A stretch of 64,000 nucleotides of DNA from Streptomyces sp. BV286 (GTDB taxonomy: Bacteria > Actinomycetota > Actinomycetes > Streptomycetales > Streptomycetaceae), in contig NZ_JAHRIB010000212.1 of the NCBI RefSeq assembly GCF_019090165.1, positions 124,001 to 188,000 on the forward strand, written 5' to 3'. Under the pieces are notes generated by a model. The model was not told the origin of the DNA and did not search any database. It saw nothing but the letters and a program-made list of their open reading frames with translations. Shown one piece after another: positions 57,699 to 64,000 of the stretch (positions within the stretch are counted from its first letter, which is position 1; every line of letters begins with the position of its first letter). A program made the position numbers and the translations under genes.

Positions 57699-57742
57699 CA
57701 CAGGGCCCGGGCAGCGCACCGCCGCGCACCCCGGGCCCTGTG
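57699..57742 (+). terminator. Intercistronic hairpin between gap and pgk
   Basis: CACAGGGCCCGGG (57699-57711) pairs with CCCGGGCCCTGTG (57730-57742), 13 bp around 18 bases. It may act as a partial terminator or an mRNA-stabilising end, so that gap mRNA exceeds pgk mRNA. Confidence 0.65.
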
Positions 57743-57798
57743 GCACGTGCTGAGCGATCAGCCCTCTCGGACACAAGAGCCACCCTAGGAGTCCACTT

Positions 57799-59010
57799 AT
57801 GAAGACGATCGACGAACTTCTCGCCGAAGGGGTCGACGGCAAGCGGGTCTTCGTGCGCGCCGACCTGAACGTGCCGCTCGCCGAAGGCCGGATCACCGAC
57901 GACGGCCGCATCCGTGCCGTCCTGCCGACCGTCAAGGCCCTCGCCGAGGCCGGCGCCAAGGTGGTCGTCGCCTCCCACCTGGGACGCCCCAAGGGCGCCC
58001 CGGACCCCGCCTTCTCGCTGCGGCCCGCCGCCGAACGGCTCGCCGAGCTCCTCGACGCGCCCGTGGCGTTCGCCCAGGACACCGTCGGCCCCGCCGCCCA
58101 CGAAGCCGTGAACGGCCTGGAGCCCGGCCGGGTCGCGGTGGTCGAGAACCTGCGTTTCAACGCCGGTGAGACGTCCAAGGACGACGCCGAGCGCGGTGAG
58201 TTCGCCGATCAGCTGGCCGCCCTGGCCGACGTGTACGTGGGCGACGGCTTCGGCGCCGTGCACCGCAAGCACGCATCGGTCTTCGACCTCCCGGCGCGGC
58301 TGCCGCACGCCGCCGGTTTCCTCATCGCCACCGAGGTCGGTGTCCTGAAGAAGCTCACCGAGGACGTCAAGCGGCCCTACGTCGTCGCCCTCGGCGGCTC
58401 GAAGGTCTCCGACAAGCTCGCCGTCATCGACCAGCTGCTCGGCAAGGCGGACCGCCTCCTCATCGGCGGCGGCATGGTGTTCACCTTCCTCAAGGCCAAG
58501 GGGTACGAGGTCGGCGCCTCCCTCCTCCAGGAGGACCAGATCCCGGTCGTCCAGGAGTACATCGAGCGGGCGCAGAAGAACGGCGTCGAGCTGGTCCTCC
58601 CCGTCGACGTGCTGACCTCCACCGGGTTCCCGGACCTGAAGACCAAGGCGCCGTCCAACCCCGAGACCGTCGCCGCGGACGCCATCCCCGCCGACCAGCT
58701 GGGCCTGGACATCGGCCCTGAGACCCGCAAGCTGTACGCCTCGAAGCTCGCCGACGCCGCCACCGTCTTCTGGAACGGCCCCATGGGCGTCTTCGAGCAC
58801 CCCGACTACGCCGAGGGCACCAAGGCGGTCGCCCAGGCCCTTCTCGACTCCCCGGCCTTCACGGTCGTCGGCGGCGGCGACTCCGCCGCGGCCGTCCGCA
58901 TCCTGGGCTTCGACGAGACGGCATTCGGCCACATCTCGACCGGCGGTGGCGCCTCCCTCGAATACCTCGAGGGCAAGACGCTCCCCGGCCTCGCCGCACT
59001 GGAGGACTGA
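57799..59010 (+). CDS. pgk: Phosphoglycerate kinase
   Basis: A 403-residue PGK, which makes ATP from 1,3-bisphosphoglycerate. The N-terminal substrate half has VFVRADLNVPL, SHLGRPKGAPD and VENLRFNAGETSKDD; the C-terminal nucleotide half has LGGSKVSDKL and VVGGGDSAAAV. It is of normal length, without insertions. ATG 57799 follows TAGGAG. tpiA begins six bases after its stop, so the two are surely co-transcribed. Activity is cytoplasmic. Confidence 0.97.
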   Translation: MKTIDELLAEGVDGKRVFVRADLNVPLAEGRITDDGRIRAVLPTVKALAEAGAKVVVASHLGRPKGAPDPAFSLRPAAERLAELLDAPVAFAQDTVGPAAHEAVNGLEPGRVAVVENLRFNAGETSKDDAERGEFADQLAALADVYVGDGFGAVHRKHASVFDLPARLPHAAGFLIATEVGVLKKLTEDVKRPYVVALGGSKVSDKLAVIDQLLGKADRLLIGGGMVFTFLKAKGYEVGASLLQEDQIPVVQEYIERAQKNGVELVLPVDVLTSTGFPDLKTKAPSNPETVAADAIPADQLGLDIGPETRKLYASKLADAATVFWNGPMGVFEHPDYAEGTKAVAQALLDSPAFTVVGGGDSAAAVRILGFDETAFGHISTGGGASLEYLEGKTLPGLAALED

Positions 59011-59016
59011 CCCCGT

Positions 59017-59793
59017 ATGACCACTCGTACGCCGCTGATGGCGGGCAACTGGAAGATGAACCTCAACCACCTCGAGGCCATCGCGCACGTCCAGAAGCTC
59101 GCCTTCGCCCTCGCCGACAAGGACTACGACGCCTGTGAGGTCGCGGTCCTGCCGCCCTTCACGGACCTGCGTTCGGTACAGACCCTGGTCGACGGCGACA
59201 AGCTCAAGATCAAGTACGGCGCCCAGGACCTCTCGGCGCACGACTCCGGTGCCTACACCGGCGAGATCTCCGGCTCGATGCTGGCCAAGCTCAAGTGCAC
59301 GTACGTGGCGATCGGCCACTCCGAGCGACGCCAGTACCACGCCGAGACCGACGAGATCGTCAACGCCAAGGTGAAGGCCGCCCACAAGCACGGCCTCACC
59401 CCGATCCTGTGCGTGGGCGAGGAGCTGGAGGTCCGCGAGGCGGGCAACCACGTCGCGCACACGCTCACCCAGGTCGAGGGCGGTCTCAAGGACGTCCCCG
59501 CCGAGCAGGCCGAGTCGATCGTGATCGCGTACGAGCCGGTCTGGGCCATCGGTACCGGCAAGGTCTGCGGCGCCGACGACGCCCAGGAGGTCTGCGCGGC
59601 GATCCGCGGCAAGCTCGCCGAGCTGTACTCGCAGGAAGTGGCCGACGCCGTCCGCATCCAGTACGGCGGTTCGGTGAAGTCCGGGAACGTCGCCGAGATC
59701 ATGGCGAAGCCCGACATCGACGGCGCCCTGGTCGGTGGCGCGTCGCTGGACACCGACGAGTTCGTCAAGATCGTCCGGTTCCGCGACCAGTAA
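59017..59793 (+). CDS. tpiA: Triosephosphate isomerase
   Basis: A 258-residue TIM-barrel isomerase interconverting dihydroxyacetone phosphate and glyceraldehyde-3-phosphate. Catalytic residues are Lys in MAGNWKMNL, His in AIGHSERRQYH and Glu in AYEPVWAIGTGK, followed by the phosphate-gripping loop and YGGSVKSGN. It has the usual length. ATG 59017 is six bases after the pgk stop, so it is translated from the same message. Together with gap and pgk it forms the standard lower-glycolysis set. Confidence 0.97.
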   Translation: MTTRTPLMAGNWKMNLNHLEAIAHVQKLAFALADKDYDACEVAVLPPFTDLRSVQTLVDGDKLKIKYGAQDLSAHDSGAYTGEISGSMLAKLKCTYVAIGHSERRQYHAETDEIVNAKVKAAHKHGLTPILCVGEELEVREAGNHVAHTLTQVEGGLKDVPAEQAESIVIAYEPVWAIGTGKVCGADDAQEVCAAIRGKLAELYSQEVADAVRIQYGGSVKSGNVAEIMAKPDIDGALVGGASLDTDEFVKIVRFRDQ

Positions 59794-59858
59794 GTCGTAC
59801 TCCGGACGTGAACCGCCAGGCTGCGAGTATGCGGTAGCGGTGTTACGTCGTACCCTTG

Positions 59859-59898
59859 CGGGGGCCGGGAGGCTTCGACCCTGAAGCACCGGCCCCCG
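59859..59898 (+). terminator. Hairpin between tpiA and secG
   Basis: CGGGGGCCGG (59859-59868) pairs with CCGGCCCCCG (59889-59898), with an inner GCTTC/GAAGC stem. It lies 65 bases after tpiA and 34 before secG. It may end the glycolytic message or act as a partial attenuator. Confidence 0.65.
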
Positions 59899-59932
59899 TC
59901 GTCCGTCTAAGTCCGAGGAAGTTGGTCCAGCC

Positions 59933-60169
59933 GTGGTTATGGGGTTCTCGATCGCCCTGATCGTCTTCAGCCTGTTGCTGATGCTGCTGGTGCTGATGCA
60001 CAAGGGAAAGGGCGGCGGCCTCTCCGACATGTTCGGTGGCGGCATGCAGTCGTCCGTCGGTGGATCCTCGGTCGCCGAGCGCAACCTCGACCGCATCACC
60101 GTGGTGGTCGGTTTGATGTGGTTCGCGTGCATTGTGGTGCTGGGCATTCTGATGAAGGTCAACAACTGA
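59933..60169 (+). CDS. secG: Sec translocase subunit SecG
   Basis: A 78-residue membrane protein, the smallest subunit of the SecYEG channel. Two helices are clear, ALIVFSLLLMLLVLM (residues about 7-22) and VVVGLMWFACIVVLGILM near the end, joined by the Gly/Ser-rich loop GKGGGLSDMFGGGMQSS that typifies SecG. GTG 59933 and ATG 59939 are both possible starts. The gene sits after tpiA in many actinomycetes and the link is probably one of shared transcription only. Confidence 0.95.
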   Translation: MVMGFSIALIVFSLLLMLLVLMHKGKGGGLSDMFGGGMQSSVGGSSVAERNLDRITVVVGLMWFACIVVLGILMKVNN

Positions 60170-60232
60170 TCAACGGCCGACATCGGCACAGCAGCACAAA
60201 CGCACATTACGCAAGCACATTCCGCACGTAAG

Positions 60233-60277
60233 GCCCCATGTCCGGTACGCGCCCGCAGGCGCGGCCTATCATGGGGC
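60233..60277 (+). terminator. Terminator after secG
   Basis: GCCCCATG (60233-60240) pairs with CATGGGGC (60270-60277), enclosing an inner CGCGCC/GGCGCG stem near 60248-60263. Confidence 0.65.
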
Positions 60278-60310
60278 TTGCGTCTGTGTGCAGGGTGTAA
60301 CTCGAATCAC

Positions 60311-60338
60311 TGGACGCGCGTTGGGCCTTACGTAGACT
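60311..60338 (+). promoter_or_regulatory. Candidate promoter of the RbpA-like gene
   Basis: TGGACG (60311-60316) and TAGACT (60333-60338) are 16 bases apart. The -10 is good and the -35 moderate. I looked for the GGGAAT-GTT pattern of sigma-R, which drives rbpA in S. coelicolor, and did not find it. Confidence 0.4.
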
Positions 60339-60404
60339 GAGGCGCTCGCAGCGAAGCGTCACGCCGACTCGTTTCGCGGCACCATCACGCAGGGAGTTAC
60401 GACC

Positions 60405-60740
60405 GTGGCAAGTGGCAACGCGATCCGAGGAAGCCGGGTCGGGGCGGGGCCGATGGGCGAGGCCGAGCGTGGCGAGTCCGCGCCCCGGCTGCGCATCTCC
60501 TTCTGGTGCTCCAACGGGCACGAGACGCAGCCCAGCTTCGCCAGCGACGCGCAGGTCCCCGACACCTGGGACTGCCCGCGCTGCGGCTTTCCCGCCGGAC
60601 AGGACCGGGACAACCCGCCGGACCCGCCGCGCACCGAGCCGTACAAGACGCACCTCGCGTACGTACGGGAACGGCGCAGCGACGCGGACGGCGAGGCGAT
60701 CCTCGCCGAGGCGCTCGCCAAACTGCGGGGCGAAATCTAG
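60405..60740 (+). CDS. RbpA-family RNA polymerase-binding protein, probable RbpB-type paralogue
   Basis: A 111-residue RbpA-family protein, which binds the principal sigma factor and RNA polymerase to help open promoters. The zinc-binding core is complete (FWCSNGHETQPSF, then DTWDCPRCGFPAG), as is a C-terminal sigma-interacting helix (ILAEALAKLRGEI). The N-terminal 30 residues are longer and more Gly/Ala-rich than in typical RbpA, and the C-terminus is shorter. As Streptomyces usually has two such genes, and this one lies next to secG, I read it as the second paralogue rather than the main RbpA. GTG 60405 follows AGGGAG. Confidence 0.88.
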   Translation: MASGNAIRGSRVGAGPMGEAERGESAPRLRISFWCSNGHETQPSFASDAQVPDTWDCPRCGFPAGQDRDNPPDPPRTEPYKTHLAYVRERRSDADGEAILAEALAKLRGEI

Positions 60741-60750
60741 GAATTGAGAT

Positions 60751-60780
60751 CCGGCCGGACACCGAGAGGTGCCCGGCCGG
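60751..60780 (+). terminator. Terminator after the RbpA-like gene
   Basis: CCGGCCGG-A-CACC (60751-60763) pairs with GGTG-C-CCGGCCGG (60768-60780), with one mismatch, around a four-base loop, then TGTCTTTC. It lies 11 bases after the stop. Confidence 0.8.
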
Positions 60781-60912
60781 AGGTGTCTTTCGACAAACCC
60801 ATTGTCCGACCGGACGTATTTCTCCTACGCCCTTGGCCGCACAGCTCCGCGGCCCATTGTCAGTGGTGCCCTCTACGGTTTCTGGATCAACGGAATCCGG
60901 GGGAGGAGCACG

Positions 60913-62181
60913 GTGACGACGGTCGGTACGAAAGACATCGGCGCGCCCGCGTGGCGCGGGGGATTCGGACGGCTGTGGAGCGCCGCCGTGCTCTCCAGCT
61001 TCGGCGACGCACTGCGCACGGCCGCGCTGCCGCTGCTGGCCGTCACGCTCACCGACGAGCCGTTGCTCGTCGCGTCCGTCACCGCCTGCGGCTATCTGCC
61101 CTGGATCGTCTTCGGGCTGCTGGGCGGGGCCGTCGCCGACCGGGTGGACCAGCGGCGTGCCATGTGGGCCGTGGACCTGGCCCGAGGTCTGCTGATGGGG
61201 GCCTTCGCGGTGGCCGTCTGGTTCGGGCACGCCTCCATCGCCCTGCTCATCGGGCTGGCCGTCACCCTGACCACCCTGCAGACACTCTTCGACAACGCCT
61301 CCACGGCCCTGCTGCCCGCGCTGGTGGGCAAGGAGACGCTGGGCAGCGCCAATTCCCGGCTGATGACCGGACAACAGATGGCGGGCGGCCTCCTGGCCGG
61401 GCCCCTCGTACCGCTGCTGCTCGTCGCGGGAGCGGCCGTCCCCTTCGCGGCCGACGCGGTGACCTTCCTGATGGCGGCCGCGCTGGTGGCCTCCCTCCGG
61501 ATCGCCGCGCCCGGGCAGGCGCCGAGACCCGCGGGCGGCACCCTGCGCCGGGAGATCGCCGAGGGGTTGCGCGCGCTGTGGGGCGACAGGGCGCTGCGCG
61601 GACTCTGCGCGGCCACCGCACTGTGCAACGTGGGCATGGGCGCTCTCATCGCCACGATGGTGCTGCTCGTGACCGGCTGGCTGGACGCGGGAGAGCCGGG
61701 GTACGCGGCGGCGATGACCGCGTACACGGTCGGCAGCCTGGCCGGGGGAGTGCTGAACCGGCGGCTCGTGGACCGCGTCGGGCGGATCCGCGGTGTGCTG
61801 CTGGCCGGCGCGGTACAGATCGGCGCCCTCGTCGTGATGGGATCCGTGCGCAACCTAACCGCGCTCGTCGCGAGCCTCGCCGTCTTCGGGTTCATGGGGA
61901 TGGTGTGGAACGTCAACACGCGGACGCTGATGCAGCAGCGCAGTCCCGCCGGCATGCTCGGCCGCGTCAGTTCGGCCTTCCGCACCCTGGCCGTCGCGGG
62001 AGCACCGCTGGGCGCACTGCTGGGCGGGCTCGTGGCCACCGCCTGGGGGCTGAACACCCCGGCACTGCTCGCGGCCGCCTTCTTCGTTCTGTCCGTCGTC
62101 GCGCTGATACCCGCGCTCCAGCCGGACGTATCTGTTGTTGAGCCGGACGACGACGGGACGACAGCTCACGTCACACCCTGA
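60913..62181 (+). CDS. MFS transporter (enterobactin-exporter-like)
   Basis: A 422-residue major-facilitator protein with 12 predicted helices. It has the group pattern LWSAAVLSSFGDALRTAALP at the N-terminus, with LLGGAVADRVDQRRAMWAVD after helix 2, and FDNASTALLPALVGKETLGSAN in the third helix pair, like EntS and macrolide-efflux relatives. GTG 60913 follows GGGAGGAG. The substrate is not assigned. The gene lies between an RbpA paralogue and pgi without an obvious link to either. Confidence 0.9.
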   Translation: MTTVGTKDIGAPAWRGGFGRLWSAAVLSSFGDALRTAALPLLAVTLTDEPLLVASVTACGYLPWIVFGLLGGAVADRVDQRRAMWAVDLARGLLMGAFAVAVWFGHASIALLIGLAVTLTTLQTLFDNASTALLPALVGKETLGSANSRLMTGQQMAGGLLAGPLVPLLLVAGAAVPFAADAVTFLMAAALVASLRIAAPGQAPRPAGGTLRREIAEGLRALWGDRALRGLCAATALCNVGMGALIATMVLLVTGWLDAGEPGYAAAMTAYTVGSLAGGVLNRRLVDRVGRIRGVLLAGAVQIGALVVMGSVRNLTALVASLAVFGFMGMVWNVNTRTLMQQRSPAGMLGRVSSAFRTLAVAGAPLGALLGGLVATAWGLNTPALLAAAFFVLSVVALIPALQPDVSVVEPDDDGTTAHVTP

Positions 62182-62249
62182 TCAATTAGGTTGGGACCGG
62201 CAGCGGGGCAAGGTACGCAGCACAGGCAGGAAAGAGGCGGAAGTCCGAG

Positions 62250-63905
62250 ATGAACGCAGAAAGCCGTACCAGGCTCAACCAGACGCCCGAGTGGACCGCT
62301 CTGGCCAGGCACCGGGAGGAACTCGCCGAGACGCACCTGCGCGAGCTGTTCGAGGAGAACCCGGGACGCGGCGCCGCATACACGCTTCAGGTCGGCGATC
62401 TGCACGTCGACTACTCCAAGCACCTGGTCACCGACCGGACGCTGCGGCTGCTGCGCGAGCTGGCCGCGGCGACGGACGTGGCCGGCCTGCGGGACGCGCT
62501 GTTCCGCGGCGAGAAGATCAACACGACCGAGAACCGGGCCGTCCTGCACACCGCGCTGCGCACCCCGCGTGACGCGGTCGTCGAGGTCGACGGCGAGAAC
62601 GTCGTACCGGCGGTGCACGCGGTCCTCGACAAGATGGCCGGCTTCGCCGAGCGCGTCCGCTCGGGCGAGTGGACCGGGCACACCGGCAAGCGCATCAAGA
62701 ACGTGGTGAACATCGGCATCGGCGGCTCCGACCTGGGCCCGGCGATGGCCTACGAGGTGCTGCGGTCCTTCACCGACCGCGACCTGACGGTCCGCTTCGT
62801 GTCGAACGTCGACGGGGCCGACCTGCACGAGGCGGTCCGGGACCTGGATCCCGCCGAGACGCTGTTCGTCATCGCCTCGAAGACCTTCACCACCATCGAG
62901 ACGATCACCAACGCGACCTCGGCGCGCGACTGGCTGCTGACCGAGCTGAAGGCCGGTCAGGAAGCCGTCGCCAAGCACTTCGTGGCACTGTCGACGAACG
63001 CCGGGAAGGTCGCGGACTTCGGCATCGACACGGCCAACATGTTCGAGTTCTGGGACTGGGTCGGCGGCCGCTACTCGTACGACTCCGCGATCGGCCTGTC
63101 CCTGATGATCGCGATCGGCCCGGACCGCTTCCGGGAGATGCTCGACGGTTTCCATCTGGTCGACGAGCACTTCAGGACCGCGCCCGCCGAGTCCAACGTG
63201 CCTCTGCTGCTCGGCCTGCTGGGTGTCTGGTACGGCAACTTCCACGACGCGCAGGCGCACGCGGTGCTGCCGTACTCGCACTACCTGTCGAAGTTCACCG
63301 CGTACCTCCAGCAGCTCGACATGGAGTCCAACGGCAAGTCCGTGGACCGCGACGGGAATCCGGTGGAGTGGGAGACGGGCCCCGTCGTGTGGGGCACGCC
63401 GGGCACCAACGGGCAGCACGCCTACTACCAGCTCATCCACCAGGGCACGAAGCTGATCCCCGCGGACTTCATCGGCTTCGCCGAGCCGGTGGCGGAGCTC
63501 AGCGACGGGCTGAAGGCGCAGCACGACCTGCTGATGGCCAACTTCTTCGCCCAGACGCAGGCGCTGGCGTTCGGCAAGACCCCGGACGAGGTGCGGGCGG
63601 AGGGCGTGCCCGAGGAGCTGGTGCCGCACAAGACGTTCCGGGGCAACCACCCGACGACGACGATCCTCGCGCGCGAGCTCACCCCGTCGGTCCTCGGCCA
63701 GCTCGTCGCCCTCTACGAGCACAAGGTGTTCGTGCAGGGCGCGATCTGGAACATCGACTCCTTCGACCAGTGGGGCGTCGAGCTCGGCAAGGTCCTCGCC
63801 AAGCGCGTCGAGCCCGCGCTGACGGAGAGGGCTCAGGTGCCTGGCCTCGACGGGTCCACCACCGCGCTCGTGGCCAAGTACCGGGAACTGCGGGGCCGGA
63901 AGTAG
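62250..63905 (+). CDS. pgi: Glucose-6-phosphate isomerase
   Basis: A 551-residue Pgi that interconverts glucose-6- and fructose-6-phosphate. The signature strings are all present: VVNIGIGGSDLGPAMAYEV near residue 152, SKTFTTIETITNATSA near 210, GTNGQHAYYQLIHQGTKLI near 385 and SFDQWGVELGKVLAKRVE near 505. The catalytic Glu lies in YGNFHDAQAHAVLPYSHYL and the Lys and His in the conserved second domain. ATG 62250 has only a weak AGGCGGAAG upstream. S. coelicolor has two pgi genes, and by neighbourhood this is the one near the pentose-phosphate cluster. Confidence 0.97.
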   Translation: MNAESRTRLNQTPEWTALARHREELAETHLRELFEENPGRGAAYTLQVGDLHVDYSKHLVTDRTLRLLRELAAATDVAGLRDALFRGEKINTTENRAVLHTALRTPRDAVVEVDGENVVPAVHAVLDKMAGFAERVRSGEWTGHTGKRIKNVVNIGIGGSDLGPAMAYEVLRSFTDRDLTVRFVSNVDGADLHEAVRDLDPAETLFVIASKTFTTIETITNATSARDWLLTELKAGQEAVAKHFVALSTNAGKVADFGIDTANMFEFWDWVGGRYSYDSAIGLSLMIAIGPDRFREMLDGFHLVDEHFRTAPAESNVPLLLGLLGVWYGNFHDAQAHAVLPYSHYLSKFTAYLQQLDMESNGKSVDRDGNPVEWETGPVVWGTPGTNGQHAYYQLIHQGTKLIPADFIGFAEPVAELSDGLKAQHDLLMANFFAQTQALAFGKTPDEVRAEGVPEELVPHKTFRGNHPTTTILARELTPSVLGQLVALYEHKVFVQGAIWNIDSFDQWGVELGKVLAKRVEPALTERAQVPGLDGSTTALVAKYRELRGRK

Positions 63906-63926
63906 TCGTGGAGTAGTCGTGTGGGT

Positions 63927-63962
63927 CGGGAGGCGGACGGCATGTCAGGTGTCCGCCTCCCG
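63927..63962 (+). terminator. Terminator after pgi
   Basis: CGGGAGGCGGAC (63927-63938) pairs with GTCCGCCTCCCG (63951-63962), 12 bp with a 12-base loop, 22 bases after the stop. The remaining 38 bases to the window end hold no feature I can support; an ATG at 63980 is too near the edge to judge. Confidence 0.82.
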
Positions 63963-64000
63963 TAGAATTCCGGGCGATCATGGCGTCGAGGGCTCGGGGG

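Noticed and set aside
63980..64000. A gene starting at ATG 63980
   Set aside because: Only seven codons are visible and no ribosome-binding site is clear; cannot be judged at the window edge.

Overview
The window is very GC-rich and reads as Streptomyces chromosome. Evidence: third-position G/C bias throughout, frequent GTG and TTG starts, many 4-bp stop/start overlaps, long antisense shadow frames, and the core gene order uvrB, terD, terC, uvrA, uvrC, rapZ, yvcK, whiA, gap, pgk, tpiA, secG, rbpA-like, pgi. From memory this order matches the central region of Streptomyces coelicolor (about SCO1940 to SCO1980, inverted). I saw no insertion sequence, prophage, CRISPR array, tRNA or rRNA, so this is mostly vertically inherited core DNA with a few accessory islands.

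Layout. 1-7.2 kb: end of a FUSC-type membrane protein, an endonuclease/exonuclease/phosphatase-fold enzyme, an amidohydrolase, a DUF899 protein, a 56-residue small protein and a fused ABC exporter. 7.3-9.8 kb: a developmental-regulator type island made of a small orphan protein, a histidine-kinase-like ATPase carrying the only in-frame TTA codon I found in the window, and a divergent XRE/DUF5753 regulator coupled to a DUF397 gene, with two inverted repeats between the divergent genes. 10.3-19.4 kb: a MocR regulator divergent from an AhpD-like gene, an unpaired gltD, DUF1772 and DUF2293 proteins, a uridine-kinase-like protein, a CBS protein, CorA and a methyltransferase. 19.4-27.3 kb: a psuG-psuK pseudouridine catabolic pair, a VOC protein, formaldehyde dehydrogenase, an MFS exporter, ogt, a secreted glycerophosphodiesterase with a candidate PHO box, and an MHYT sensor.

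27.4-33.6 kb: uvrB followed by a tellurium-resistance-type (Ter) cluster: TerD, a large TerD-like protein fused to a degenerate FtsK/HerA-like ATPase domain, and TerC behind a candidate yybP-ykoY manganese riboswitch. 33.7-40.1 kb: a small protein, a Ca/H antiporter, an MHS-family symporter, an LD-carboxypeptidase, aroQ, an MBL hydrolase and a mycothiol-dependent isomerase-like protein. 40.4-46.7 kb: uvrA with an unusual Lys/Ala/Thr tail, a sugar kinase co-transcribed with a LacI regulator behind a 32-bp perfect palindrome, and an XRE-like regulator. 46.7-48.1 kb is a gene-poor stretch holding a decayed LuxR-type gene. 48.1-53.3 kb: the tightly overlapping uvrC-rapZ-yvcK-whiA operon. 53.5-56.5 kb: a secreted M14 carboxypeptidase. 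56.7-63.9 kb: gap-pgk-tpiA, secG, an RbpA paralogue, an MFS transporter and pgi, so central glycolysis lies next to secretion and transcription functions.

Functionally the window links nucleotide excision repair (UvrA, UvrB, UvrC) with direct alkylation repair (Ogt), sporulation control (WhiA), glycolysis/gluconeogenesis (GapA, Pgk, TpiA, Pgi, with YvcK and RapZ as metabolic regulators) and metal or envelope stress (TerD, TerC, CorA, Ca/H antiporter). The least explained parts are the TerD/FtsK-like fusion, the TTA-containing ATPase island, the UvrA tail and the decayed region before uvrC.
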